From the NCBI GenBank assembly GCA_021107695.1, contig JAIOSI010000186.1:1-6471 (forward strand): a stretch of 6,471 bases of DNA, given 5' to 3'. The notes below the pieces were generated by a model that saw only the letters and a list, made by a program, of their open reading frames with translations, did not search any database and was not told the origin of the DNA. Of this stretch, positions 1-6,114 are shown in pieces (the first letter of the stretch is position 1; each line of letters starts with the position of its first letter). Both the position numbers and the translations under genes were made by a program. The DNA is from a bacterium. Lineage in GTDB: Bacteria; RBG-13-66-14.

Positions 1-16
1 AGGGGTTGAAACCCCT
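1..16. repeat. Short palindrome at the left edge of the window
   Basis: AGGGGTT at 1-7 is the exact inverse complement of AACCCCT at 10-16, leaving GA between the arms, so in practice it is a 6-bp stem with a TGAA loop. No T-run follows, so it is not a canonical intrinsic terminator for a gene lying to the left. Its size and G-rich start resemble the other intergenic palindromes here. If the cut-off bases to the left read GT, it would carry the same GTAGGG-type head, but the window edge hides this. Confidence 0.5.
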
Positions 17-52
17 TGTCTTAACACCACCCCATCCCTTCTCCACGGCAGG

Positions 53-83
53 TTCACAATTCACCACGCCTCTCTGTTAAAAT
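53..83 (+). promoter_or_regulatory. Candidate sigma-70-type promoter for the tamB-like gene
   Basis: An extended -10 element is visible: TG at 75-76, one base, then TAAAAT at 78-83, which matches TATAAT at five of six positions. A possible -35 element, TTCACA at 53-58, matches TTGACA at five of six, but the spacer is 19 bases, longer than the ideal 17. An extended -10 can tolerate a poor -35. Transcription would begin near 90, giving a very short leader of about 18 to 33 bases depending on which start codon is used. This is pattern matching only, and the organism's sigma-factor preferences are unknown. Confidence 0.4.
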
Positions 84-107
84 ACGGTGTCTTTTTAATC
101 GCCGTTT

Positions 108-3100
108 ATGCCTCGGAGAAGAATGGCACAGAAGAAGCAGCTGCTGAGACAGGTTAAGGAAAAGCTCCAGCGGTCGCCCCGTTGGCTGAAGATTGTCGGC
201 AAGGTGCTTGCTTGGACGGCAGGCTCCCTGCTGGGGCTGGTCGTGCTGGTGGTGCTGTTTTTGCAGACCCCCTGGGCGCACGATCTGATCGCCGGTACGG
301 TGGAGTCGATCCTCCACGACGAACTGGGGCTGGAGCTATCAATCGGTGAGTTGAGCGGTGGCTTCCTCGGCGGAATCTCGCTGGAAGAGGTAACCATTGC
401 CAATCCTCCGGGCTTCACCGACCAGAACTTTATCGAGCTGGAACGCCTTGAGGTCTCCTACAGCCTCTTCGATCTGATCTCCGGTGGACTGCGCCTGAAG
501 CTGGTCGCCCTCTCCGGAGCCTCGATCAATCTGGAGCAGCGTGCCGACGGGGTGATGAACCTCGACCTGCTCTTCGTCAGCGACGATGACGACGACGAGG
601 AGAGCGACGAGTTTATCTTTGATATCGAGCAGATTCGGATGGTCAACAACGCCTTCACCTACCGGGGAGCCGACGGGCTGTTGATCGATGTGGACTCGCT
701 CTCCGGTGGTCTGGCACTGCACATCGACGATGCCGGGGTGGGGCTGCGGGAACTGCGCCTGGCTGCGGGAGTCCCCAGCTTTGGGGTCGAGCAGCTTTGG
801 CTCGGCGGTGGCGTGGAGATCGAGAGCGAGGGAGCCTTCGTCCTCGACCGCTTCTCCGTGGGAACCCGGACGACGGAGCTACTCCTCGACGGCTGGCTCA
901 ACCCCGGTTCCGAGGAGCTTGAGCTTGAGGTCGTCGCCCCGAATATAAACCTGAGCGAGGTCGCCACGCTGGCGATGCTCGATCTTCCCCTTGCAGGGAG
1001 TCTAGAGCTGCGCGCCCGGGTTGGCGGGAGCTTCTCCGCACCACAGGGGCAGCTTGCCCTTGACCTGTGCGATGCCCATGCCGCTGGCTTTGCGGTGGAT
1101 GAACTCCACCTTGCCGGAAGCTATCTCGACGAGCGGTTGAGTCTGGAGCGGTTCTCCCTGCGTCGGGGAGCGGGAAGACTCAGCGGCACAGCCGTGGTTC
1201 TGCCCACGGCGGCTTTCCCCCTGGGCGAGACCAATCTACAATTCTATAACCTCAACCCGGCGGAGCTGGCTCCGGAAATCTTAGCCAGTCTGCCGGGTAA
1301 GTTGAGCGGTCGGATTATTGCCACCGCTCAGCCAGACCCCACGGTGAGCGTGGAGCTGTTCCCCAGTAAACTGGCGGACCTGAGTCTGTCAGGTCTGAAG
1401 CTCGATGTCGTCGGTACGCCGGAGGAGTTTACCCTGACCTACGGGGTGATTCGCCTCGCGGGCGGACGGATTGACCTTAGCGGCGGACTGCACGACGAGA
1501 GGCTGGACTTTACCGTTACCGGCAGTGGACTGGATGCCGGACGGCTGGCGAGTCTCGGCGGAATCGACGCTGGCGGTCGCCTCGGCTTTCAGGCGAAGCT
1601 CCACGGGTCGACCGATGCCCTCTCGGCAGACCTCCGCCTTTCCCTGCTCAATGGACGGTACGATGAGTTTACCGTTGACAGCCTGACGCTGGAGGGCAAC
1701 ACGCTGCTCACCGCCGCTGGCATCGGCGAGACCAGCTTCGAGCTTGAGGCAGAGAACACCACCTTCGCCGAGAACAGCATCCATAACACCTGGGTCGGCG
1801 GCAAACTCAACCTCGCCGGAGGCTTCGGCTTCGATGGTGAGGTCATCCTCAGCGATATCGAGGCGGCGGGAACTCCCGTTGAAGAACTAACCCTGGCGGC
1901 GAATTTTTCCGGAAAACGACTCGGTATCGAAGAGCTTAGACTTACCGTTGATGAAGCTACCGGTCTGGAGTACCGGGGCGAGCTGCTGCTGCGGGGCAAT
2001 GGGCTAACGGTCAATACCGAGCTGCTGCGGGCGAGCTATCAACAGCTTGCCTTCGAGAATGAGCGTCTCTTTACCGTTTCGCTGGATGGCGAGCAGCTCT
2101 CGCTGTCTCCGCTGACCCTGACCAGTCAGGTGGGAAGCCTGAGCCTCTCGGCGCGGGTTGACCTGGGGGAGCCGAGCTTCGATGCCACCCTCTATTCCGT
2201 TGGTCTTGATCTGGGGCTGCTCAACAGTCGGCTGGGGTTGGTAGAAGAAGAGGTCGCCGGGCGACTCGCCATTGATGCCGCGCTCAAAGGAACCGCCGAG
2301 GAGCCGCTGGCTCACCTCAATCTGGACATCACCGAGGGTCGCTTCGGCGACTACGTCCTCGACGACCTGACCATCACGGCGGAGACCCTGTCCGGTTTCA
2401 ATACCAACGCGCTGGAAGCCGTAACCTCCGACGACGCGCTGCTTACCGGCGACGGAAGCAACACGCTGGGACGGCTGGATCTGGTCTCTAACAACATCAC
2501 GGCGCAGGAGTTCAGCGTCAGCCATCTCGACCTGACCGCCCTGCTGACCGACGGTGGAATTGCCCTCGACCGCCTGGTAATCCTCAACCCGGAGGGTGCT
2601 ATCCGCCTCGAAGGCGAGATCGCCCTCAACGCCCCGGAGCGACCGCTCAATCTCTTCTGTGAAATCACCGAGCTACCGCTGGACACCCTGCCCCTCCCCG
2701 ACTCCATCAAGTTCACCGACGGACAGTTCAGCGCCTGGCTCAACGTTACCGGGTCGCTGGATAATCCGGTCTTCCTCGGTGATGCCGCCCTCGATGTGCT
2801 ATCCCTCGACCTCTACGACTACGGCGTGCGGCTGGACGAGCTGGATGTGAGGCTCCAGTTCGAACCAGGGCTGATGAGGCTGACCCAGCTCTCCTGCCTG
2901 ATCGGTGAGGGACCGCTAACCGGAGAAGGAACAATCCACTACGGTGCTGAGACCCCGGAGGTTGACATTGCCATCACCGGGCAGCATTTGCGCTTCACCA
3001 ACCTGCTGGACATGATTTCTGCCACCGTTGATGCCGATATCCGTTTCGTCAGCAACAGCACTCAGAACGTCCTCACCGGCGAGGTTGAGGTTATCGAGGG

Positions 3101-4022
3101 CAACGTCTTTTTACCCATCGGTGGTGGCGGGGGTGAGGTGGAGGCTGGCTATGCCTCTATCGACGAAGAGGAGAGTGAGACTGAATCTGCTCAAACCGAA
3201 GTTGCTACTGTAACCGATGAGCAGATCGAGTCGGAATCCGATTCACCACCCCTCGTGATCGACCTGCGGATTTTGGCAAAGCACAACCTCTGGATCCGCT
3301 CTGACCTGACCGATCTGGAGGTGCGCGCCGACCTGAACCTCTCGCTCAAAGAGAACGGTCCCGCCCTGCGGGGTCAGCTGGAGACGGTGCGCGGCAATGT
3401 GTACTTCCTCGACAAGGCCTTTGACTTAGACGAAGGAACGATCACCTTCAACCGCTTCACCCCGCCGGATCCCAGCCTCGCCATCACCGCGTCGAGCCGC
3501 CTGCGCCGGAGTGGCGATCCGCTGACTCTGGTCATCAATATCGGTGGGCGTGCCTCGGAGCCGACCATCGAGCTGTCCTGTCAGGAACAGCCGGATATGC
3601 CGGAGCGGGACATCATGATGCTCATCGCTCTGGACATGACCTGGGAAGAGTTCCAGCAGACGATGGATGCCGAGGGTGCCGGAGGAATTGCCGGACAGGC
3701 AGCCAACCAGGCGGCACTCTACCTGGCGCGCTTCATGGAGGCGAAGCTCAGCCGCCTGGCGCGGGAGACCGTGGGGCTGGACACCGTCAAGCTGGAGAGC
3801 GAGATGTCCGAGGGAGGCATGGACAAGCTCAACGTAACCGTGGGCAAGTACCTCTGGGAAGACATCTATGTGGCGTACACCCGGGATATGCTCAACGAGG
3901 GCAGCTCGAAGGTGCTGGTCGAGTATTACATCAACAAGTACCTCGCGCTCCAGGCCTCCGGTGAGGAAGAGGAAGATAAGTACACCTACCGCTTCAACCT
4001 GAAGTGGAAGTTCAAATATTGA
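108..4022 (+). CDS. tamB: TamB-family (AsmA-like) translocation/assembly module protein
   Basis: This 1304-residue protein (E. coli TamB has about 1260) belongs to the AsmA/TamB group of long beta-rich inner-membrane-anchored proteins. Known members span the periplasm, help assemble outer-membrane proteins with TamA, and are implicated in phospholipid transport to the outer membrane. Visible features: a basic N-terminus (1-32); one membrane helix at about 33-52; an AsmA-like first segment at about 55-150; an acidic stretch at about 159-168; a body of recurring beta-rich units with related starts near 295, 485, 716 and 871; a Ser/Glu-rich low-complexity linker at about 1019-1046; and a C-terminal TamB domain (about 1050-1304) with the typical G-Q-L-x(4)-G-N-V-Y-F stretch at 1089-1100 and an F-D-L-D-E-G-T-I-T-F stretch soon after. 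The protein ends FKWKFKY-like, on an aromatic residue as outer-membrane-facing proteins often do. An alternative start at 123 has a better ribosome binding site. No tamA or other Omp85 gene is in the window. Family assignment is firm; the exact role in this organism is inferred. Confidence 0.9.
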   Translation: MPRRRMAQKKQLLRQVKEKLQRSPRWLKIVGKVLAWTAGSLLGLVVLVVLFLQTPWAHDLIAGTVESILHDELGLELSIGELSGGFLGGISLEEVTIANPPGFTDQNFIELERLEVSYSLFDLISGGLRLKLVALSGASINLEQRADGVMNLDLLFVSDDDDDEESDEFIFDIEQIRMVNNAFTYRGADGLLIDVDSLSGGLALHIDDAGVGLRELRLAAGVPSFGVEQLWLGGGVEIESEGAFVLDRFSVGTRTTELLLDGWLNPGSEELELEVVAPNINLSEVATLAMLDLPLAGSLELRARVGGSFSAPQGQLALDLCDAHAAGFAVDELHLAGSYLDERLSLERFSLRRGAGRLSGTAVVLPTAAFPLGETNLQFYNLNPAELAPEILASLPGKLSGRIIATAQPDPTVSVELFPSKLADLSLSGLKLDVVGTPEEFTLTYGVIRLAGGRIDLSGGLHDERLDFTVTGSGLDAGRLASLGGIDAGGRLGFQAKLHGSTDALSADLRLSLLNGRYDEFTVDSLTLEGNTLLTAAGIGETSFELEAENTTFAENSIHNTWVGGKLNLAGGFGFDGEVILSDIEAAGTPVEELTLAANFSGKRLGIEELRLTVDEATGLEYRGELLLRGNGLTVNTELLRASYQQLAFENERLFTVSLDGEQLSLSPLTLTSQVGSLSLSARVDLGEPSFDATLYSVGLDLGLLNSRLGLVEEEVAGRLAIDAALKGTAEEPLAHLNLDITEGRFGDYVLDDLTITAETLSGFNTNALEAVTSDDALLTGDGSNTLGRLDLVSNNITAQEFSVSHLDLTALLTDGGIALDRLVILNPEGAIRLEGEIALNAPERPLNLFCEITELPLDTLPLPDSIKFTDGQFSAWLNVTGSLDNPVFLGDAALDVLSLDLYDYGVRLDELDVRLQFEPGLMRLTQLSCLIGEGPLTGEGTIHYGAETPEVDIAITGQHLRFTNLLDMISATVDADIRFVSNSTQNVLTGEVEVIEGNVFLPIGGGGGEVEAGYASIDEEESETESAQTEVATVTDEQIESESDSPPLVIDLRILAKHNLWIRSDLTDLEVRADLNLSLKENGPALRGQLETVRGNVYFLDKAFDLDEGTITFNRFTPPDPSLAITASSRLRRSGDPLTLVINIGGRASEPTIELSCQEQPDMPERDIMMLIALDMTWEEFQQTMDAEGAGGIAGQAANQAALYLARFMEAKLSRLARETVGLDTVKLESEMSEGGMDKLNVTVGKYLWEDIYVAYTRDMLNEGSSKVLVEYYINKYLALQASGEEEEDKYTYRFNLKWKFKY
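115..121 (+). promoter_or_regulatory. Possible ribosome binding site for an internal start at 123
   Basis: GGAGAAG lies just before the second in-frame ATG (123-125). The GGAG core at 115-118 leaves a 4-base spacer to that ATG, which is short but usable. The first ATG at 108 is preceded by a T-rich stretch with no purine-rich Shine-Dalgarno match. If this site is used, the protein starts at MAQKKQ and is five residues shorter. Against it, the other complete genes in this window also lack a recognisable site, so absence of one does not rule out the start at 108. Confidence 0.4.
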
Positions 4023-4120
4023 TATTGAGGTCACCGCAACGTGCTAATTTTCAGTGGGTTACTCCCTTTTCCTCCGATGCGGGAATGATGTCAGGGAGCT
4101 ACCACCGATGTTGACCTTAA

Positions 4121-4148
4121 TGTAGGGCGGGCATTTTAATGCCCGCCG
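4121..4148 (+). repeat. GTAGGG-headed palindromic repeat after the tamB-like gene
   Basis: TGTAGGG at 4121-4127 leads into a perfect 10-bp inverted repeat: GGCGGGCATT (4126-4135) with AATGCCCGCC (4138-4147), separated by TT. It is the longest perfect stem in the window. It sits in the 169-base gap between the tamB-like and methyltransferase genes, about 100 bases after the first stop codon. No T-run follows the stem, so it is a poor match to an intrinsic terminator, though such a GC-rich hairpin could still slow transcription or protect the mRNA 3' end. Head and layout match the other palindromes near 5007-4985, 6037-6060 and 6109-6086. Confidence 0.7.
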
Positions 4149-4191
4149 TGGAGTTACTTAAAAGCCATCAAACGATTATAGAAAGCATCCG

Positions 4192-4980
4192 GTGAACTCC
4201 AAGGAACTTCAACATTATTGGGAAGGTAACGCTGCCGTCTGGACAAAGCTCAGTCGGGAGGGCTGCGATGTCTGCCGCGACCTGCTCAACAGTCCGGCGT
4301 TTCTGAGGATGCTTCCCGACATCAACGGTCTTCATGGGCTGGACATCGGTTGTGGCGAGGGTAGCAATACCCGATTGCTGGCAGGGCAGGGTGCGTGGAT
4401 GACCGCCCTCGACCTTGCGCCGACCTTCATCGAGGCTGCGCAGGAGAAAGAGTTCGCCGAGCCGCTGGGGATTAGCTATCAGCTCGGCGATGCTGAAGAG
4501 CTGCCCTTCGAGGATGACAGCTTCGACTTCCTCACCGCCTTTATGAGCCTGATGGATCTGTCCGACCAGCGGCGGGTCTTTGCCGAGGCGCGTCGAGTTC
4601 TGAAGCCCGGTGGCTGGCTCCAGTTCTCCATCACCCACCCCTGCTTCAGCCCACCGATTCGCTATTGGATTAACGACGACGACGGTAAACAGCATGCCCT
4701 GGCGGTGGGGGATTACTTCCGCCACACCGAAGGCGAGGTAGAACAGTGGATCTTCTCCCGAACCCCCAAAGAGCAGAAGGAGCAGCTAACGGAGTTTCAA
4801 ATTCCCTGCTTCCACCGTCCCCTCGCCTGGTGGCTTAACACCCTGATACAGAGCGGCTTCGCCATCGAAGAGCTGACGGAGCCTCAGGTCAGCGATGAAC
4901 TCTTCCGCAAACATCCTCATATGCAGGCCTCCCGGATTATTGCCGAGTTCCTGATTATCCGCGCCAGCGTTGTAAAATAA
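4192..4980 (+). CDS. Class I SAM-dependent methyltransferase
   Basis: The 262-residue protein has the Rossmann-like fold signatures of class I methyltransferases. Motif I is L-D-I-G-C-G-E-G at 50-57 (SAM-binding loop), the acidic residue ending strand 2 is D74 in A-L-D-L-A, the adenine-contact position is G-D-A at 99-101, motif IV is F-D-F-L-T-A-F at 111-117, and the post-motif segment is L-K-P-G-G-W-L at 137-143. The closing region holds H149-P-C-F and a second-half insertion with several aromatic residues, probably the substrate lid. The substrate cannot be read from sequence: small molecules such as quinone precursors, lipids or secondary metabolites are all possible. The start is GTG. An in-frame stop at 4159-4161 and the absence of any ATG between them limit the choices, and the first downstream ATG would remove conserved N-terminal residues such as Y9-W10. 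No good Shine-Dalgarno sequence precedes it. The 169-base gap and hairpin upstream suggest it need not be co-transcribed with tamB. Confidence 0.88.
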   Translation: MNSKELQHYWEGNAAVWTKLSREGCDVCRDLLNSPAFLRMLPDINGLHGLDIGCGEGSNTRLLAGQGAWMTALDLAPTFIEAAQEKEFAEPLGISYQLGDAEELPFEDDSFDFLTAFMSLMDLSDQRRVFAEARRVLKPGGWLQFSITHPCFSPPIRYWINDDDGKQHALAVGDYFRHTEGEVEQWIFSRTPKEQKEQLTEFQIPCFHRPLAWWLNTLIQSGFAIEELTEPQVSDELFRKHPHMQASRIIAEFLIIRASVVK

Positions 4981-5009
4981 AAAAGACACGGAATACCGTG
5001 TTGCTACAC
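4979..5009 (-). repeat. Palindromic repeat with T-run on the minus strand, after the methyltransferase gene
   Basis: ACACGG (4986-4991) and CCGTGT (4996-5001) form a perfect 6-bp stem with an AATA loop, extendable by a G-T pair. Read on the minus strand it starts GTAGCA (5007-5002) and ends in six Ts (4984-4979), so it has the shape of a weak intrinsic terminator for leftward transcription. On the plus strand the A-run precedes the stem, and two of its bases belong to the methyltransferase stop codon. The stem is the same ACACGG word as in the repeat at 6037-6060, so the two are related copies in opposite orientation. Confidence 0.65.
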
Positions 5010-5041
5010 ATCCAAAACCTTTTCCTGAACCCCACGCAGAT

Positions 5042-5473
5042 ATGACCTCACGTCTGAAACAGCTTTTCATCTACGGCGGACTCGGCGTTGCCGCCGCTCT
5101 TCTGGCTCGTCGGGTTGCCCTGCTCCTCTCCGTTGGCTGGAACGCTATCGAAGCCCCCGGTGGGATGCTGATGTCTGCACTGGACTTCATCACCGCTGGC
5201 GGGCTGCTGCTGATAACCCTGCCGCTACGCCGGGGAAAGCTGCCCCACCTCAAGACGGCGATCTTCGCCCTGGCGGTGGCGGTAATCAATCTGGTCTGGT
5301 CTCTTGATGTCTTTCCAGAGCTTGGTCTCTGGGATGCCATCTCCGGCTCGGCGTTGGGACTGCTGGCGATGGTGGTTCTCCTCGGCGAGCTGCGGATGAT
5401 TCACGCCCAGCTCAACGAATCAAGTGATGAGGACGAGGAGGACGACTCTGACGAAGCAAAGTCGGTGGACTAA
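5042..5473 (+). CDS. Small multi-pass membrane protein with acidic C-terminal tail, function unknown
   Basis: I do not recognise this 143-residue protein. It has four likely membrane segments at about 8-31, 43-62, 72-91 and 97-117, with short loops. The basic loops R23-R24 and R63-R64-G-K66, compared with acidic D89 and E93, would help set topology. Residues 126-138 are almost all Asp, Glu or Ser, giving a strongly acidic soluble tail that could bind cations or a basic partner. The ATG at 5042 has no clear Shine-Dalgarno sequence, but there are no competing in-frame starts close by. It follows the methyltransferase gene by 61 bases, a gap holding a palindromic repeat. Its last 62 bases, including the whole acidic tail and the stop codon, overlap the end of the leftward HEXXH gene. 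Coding is supported by the clean alternation of hydrophobic segments and loops, not by any known domain. Confidence 0.72.
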   Translation: MTSRLKQLFIYGGLGVAAALLARRVALLLSVGWNAIEAPGGMLMSALDFITAGGLLLITLPLRRGKLPHLKTAIFALAVAVINLVWSLDVFPELGLWDAISGSALGLLAMVVLLGELRMIHAQLNESSDEDEEDDSDEAKSVD

Positions 5474-6014
5474 GCAGCTCCAGTCCGGGACAGGCTCGTC
5501 CATCGGTCTGTTCTATTCGAGCCAGCTCCCGTTCCACCCAGCGGCGAACCATTCCCGCTGGCAGCCACATAAAGCCGTAGCGTCGTGAGGTAAACTGTCC
5601 GACGAGGCGCTCTCCACGACGGCGAGCCTTTGGTGGCGAATCCTCCCACCAGGCACGGAGGGTCTCCCGATAGCCCCGCCACTCGAAGTACGCCCGGATG
5701 GTCAAACCAAAAGGCAGGAGCAGCAGGTAGCCGATAATGAAGGGCAGCAGCCCCAGGCGGTGCTGGTCGAGGAGGTGAACCGCTTCGTGGCGTAGCACCT
5801 TGTACCCGCCAGCGGTGTTGAAGAGCCGCCGGGAGAGGTAGATTGTCCCCGCCCAGGTGAAGGCGGCGAAGCTGAGGAAGGATATCCCCAGCGGGAGCAA
5901 CAGGCGATGGAGCAGCCTCGCGCCCGGGCTCTCCTCCAGTACGCAAACCCGCACTGGACAACGCCGCCGCAGCCGGGAGAGTAGCTCTAAAAATGCCTTG
6001 TGGGTTATCTGCAT
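5412..6014 (-). CDS. Putative HEXXH zinc metallopeptidase-like protein
   Basis: This 200-residue protein carries H76-E-A-V-H80, the HEXXH zinc-binding and catalytic motif, in the context L-R-H-E-A-V-H-L-L-D-Q. Before it, about 53-60 reads T-W-A-G-T-I-Y-L, like the edge strand that usually precedes the motif in such proteins. After it comes a hydrophobic stretch (88-104) and then R-A-Y-F-E-W-R-G-Y at 107-115. E111 is my candidate for the third zinc ligand, by analogy with gluzincin-like small proteins that have an E-x(3)-Y element there. Hydrophobic stretches at about 38-54 and 88-104 could be membrane segments or buried core. Residues 181-200 are Pro/Arg-rich and are encoded opposite the acidic tail of the plus-strand gene, so this end may be a late extension. 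It lies 100 bases downstream of alaS on the same strand and may be read through from it. Start ATG at 6014; no Shine-Dalgarno sequence is evident. Peptidase activity is inferred from the motif only; substrate unknown. Confidence 0.75.
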   Translation of the reverse strand: MQITHKAFLELLSRLRRRCPVRVCVLEESPGARLLHRLLLPLGISFLSFAAFTWAGTIYLSRRLFNTAGGYKVLRHEAVHLLDQHRLGLLPFIIGYLLLLPFGLTIRAYFEWRGYRETLRAWWEDSPPKARRRGERLVGQFTSRRYGFMWLPAGMVRRWVERELARIEQTDGRACPGLELLSPPTLLRQSRPPRPHHLIR

Positions 6015-6036
6015 AAGAGTATGAGGATATTCTATC

Positions 6037-6060
6037 GTAGGGACACGGTGTGCCGTGTCC
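6037..6060 (+). repeat. GTAGGG-headed palindromic repeat with ACACGG stem
   Basis: GTAG at 6037-6040 leads into a perfect 8-bp stem: GGACACGG (6041-6048) with CCGTGTCC (6053-6060), loop TGTG. A T-rich stretch, TTTCTTCT, follows at 6061-6068 on the plus strand, giving a loose terminator shape, but no plus-strand gene ends here. For leftward transcripts from alaS the stem is present without a T-run. It lies only 22 bases upstream of the metalloprotease-like start, where its stem could affect expression of that gene. The stem word is shared with the repeat at 4985-5002. Confidence 0.7.
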
Positions 6061-6085
6061 TTTCTTCTATCCAGATATTGACAGA

Positions 6086-6109
6086 GGGCGCAGCACGCTG
6101 CGTCCCTAC
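6086..6109 (-). repeat. GTAGGG-headed palindromic repeat just downstream of alaS
   Basis: On the minus strand GTAGGGAC (6109-6102) opens an imperfect palindrome. The inner stem pairs CGCAGC (6089-6094) with GCTGCG (6097-6102), and the outer part pairs GGG (6086-6088) with CCC (6104-6106) around one bulged base at 6103. It begins 6 bases after the alaS stop codon in the direction of transcription. It has no T-run, so if it ends or stabilises the alaS message it does so other than as a classical intrinsic terminator. It faces the repeat at 6037-6060. Confidence 0.65.
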
Positions 6110-6114
6110 AGATG

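Noticed and set aside
339..2743. Long open frames on the minus strand opposite the tamB-like gene
   Set aside because: They are antisense shadows of a GC-rich gene: low-complexity Ser/Arg or Gln/Gly-rich translations, no domain pattern, and full overlap with a well-supported protein.
4052..4070. Possible intrinsic terminator after the tamB-like gene (GGG, TTACT, CCC, then TTTT)
   Set aside because: The stem is only three G-C pairs, too weak to be counted; the T-run is interrupted by a C after four bases.
4154..4182. Possible promoter for the methyltransferase gene (TTACTT, 17 bases, TATAGA)
   Set aside because: The spacing is ideal but the -35 matches the consensus at only two of six positions and the -10 at four of six; this is expected by chance.
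4168..4725. Minus-strand frame of 185 residues opposite the methyltransferase gene
   Set aside because: The plus strand has clear SAM-binding motifs in order; the minus frame has no recognisable feature and is explained by codon bias.
5470..5961. Second minus-strand frame of 163 residues overlapping the HEXXH gene
   Set aside because: It is Pro/Ala/Gly/Arg-rich without any motif, while the alternative frame has a coherent HEXXH protein.
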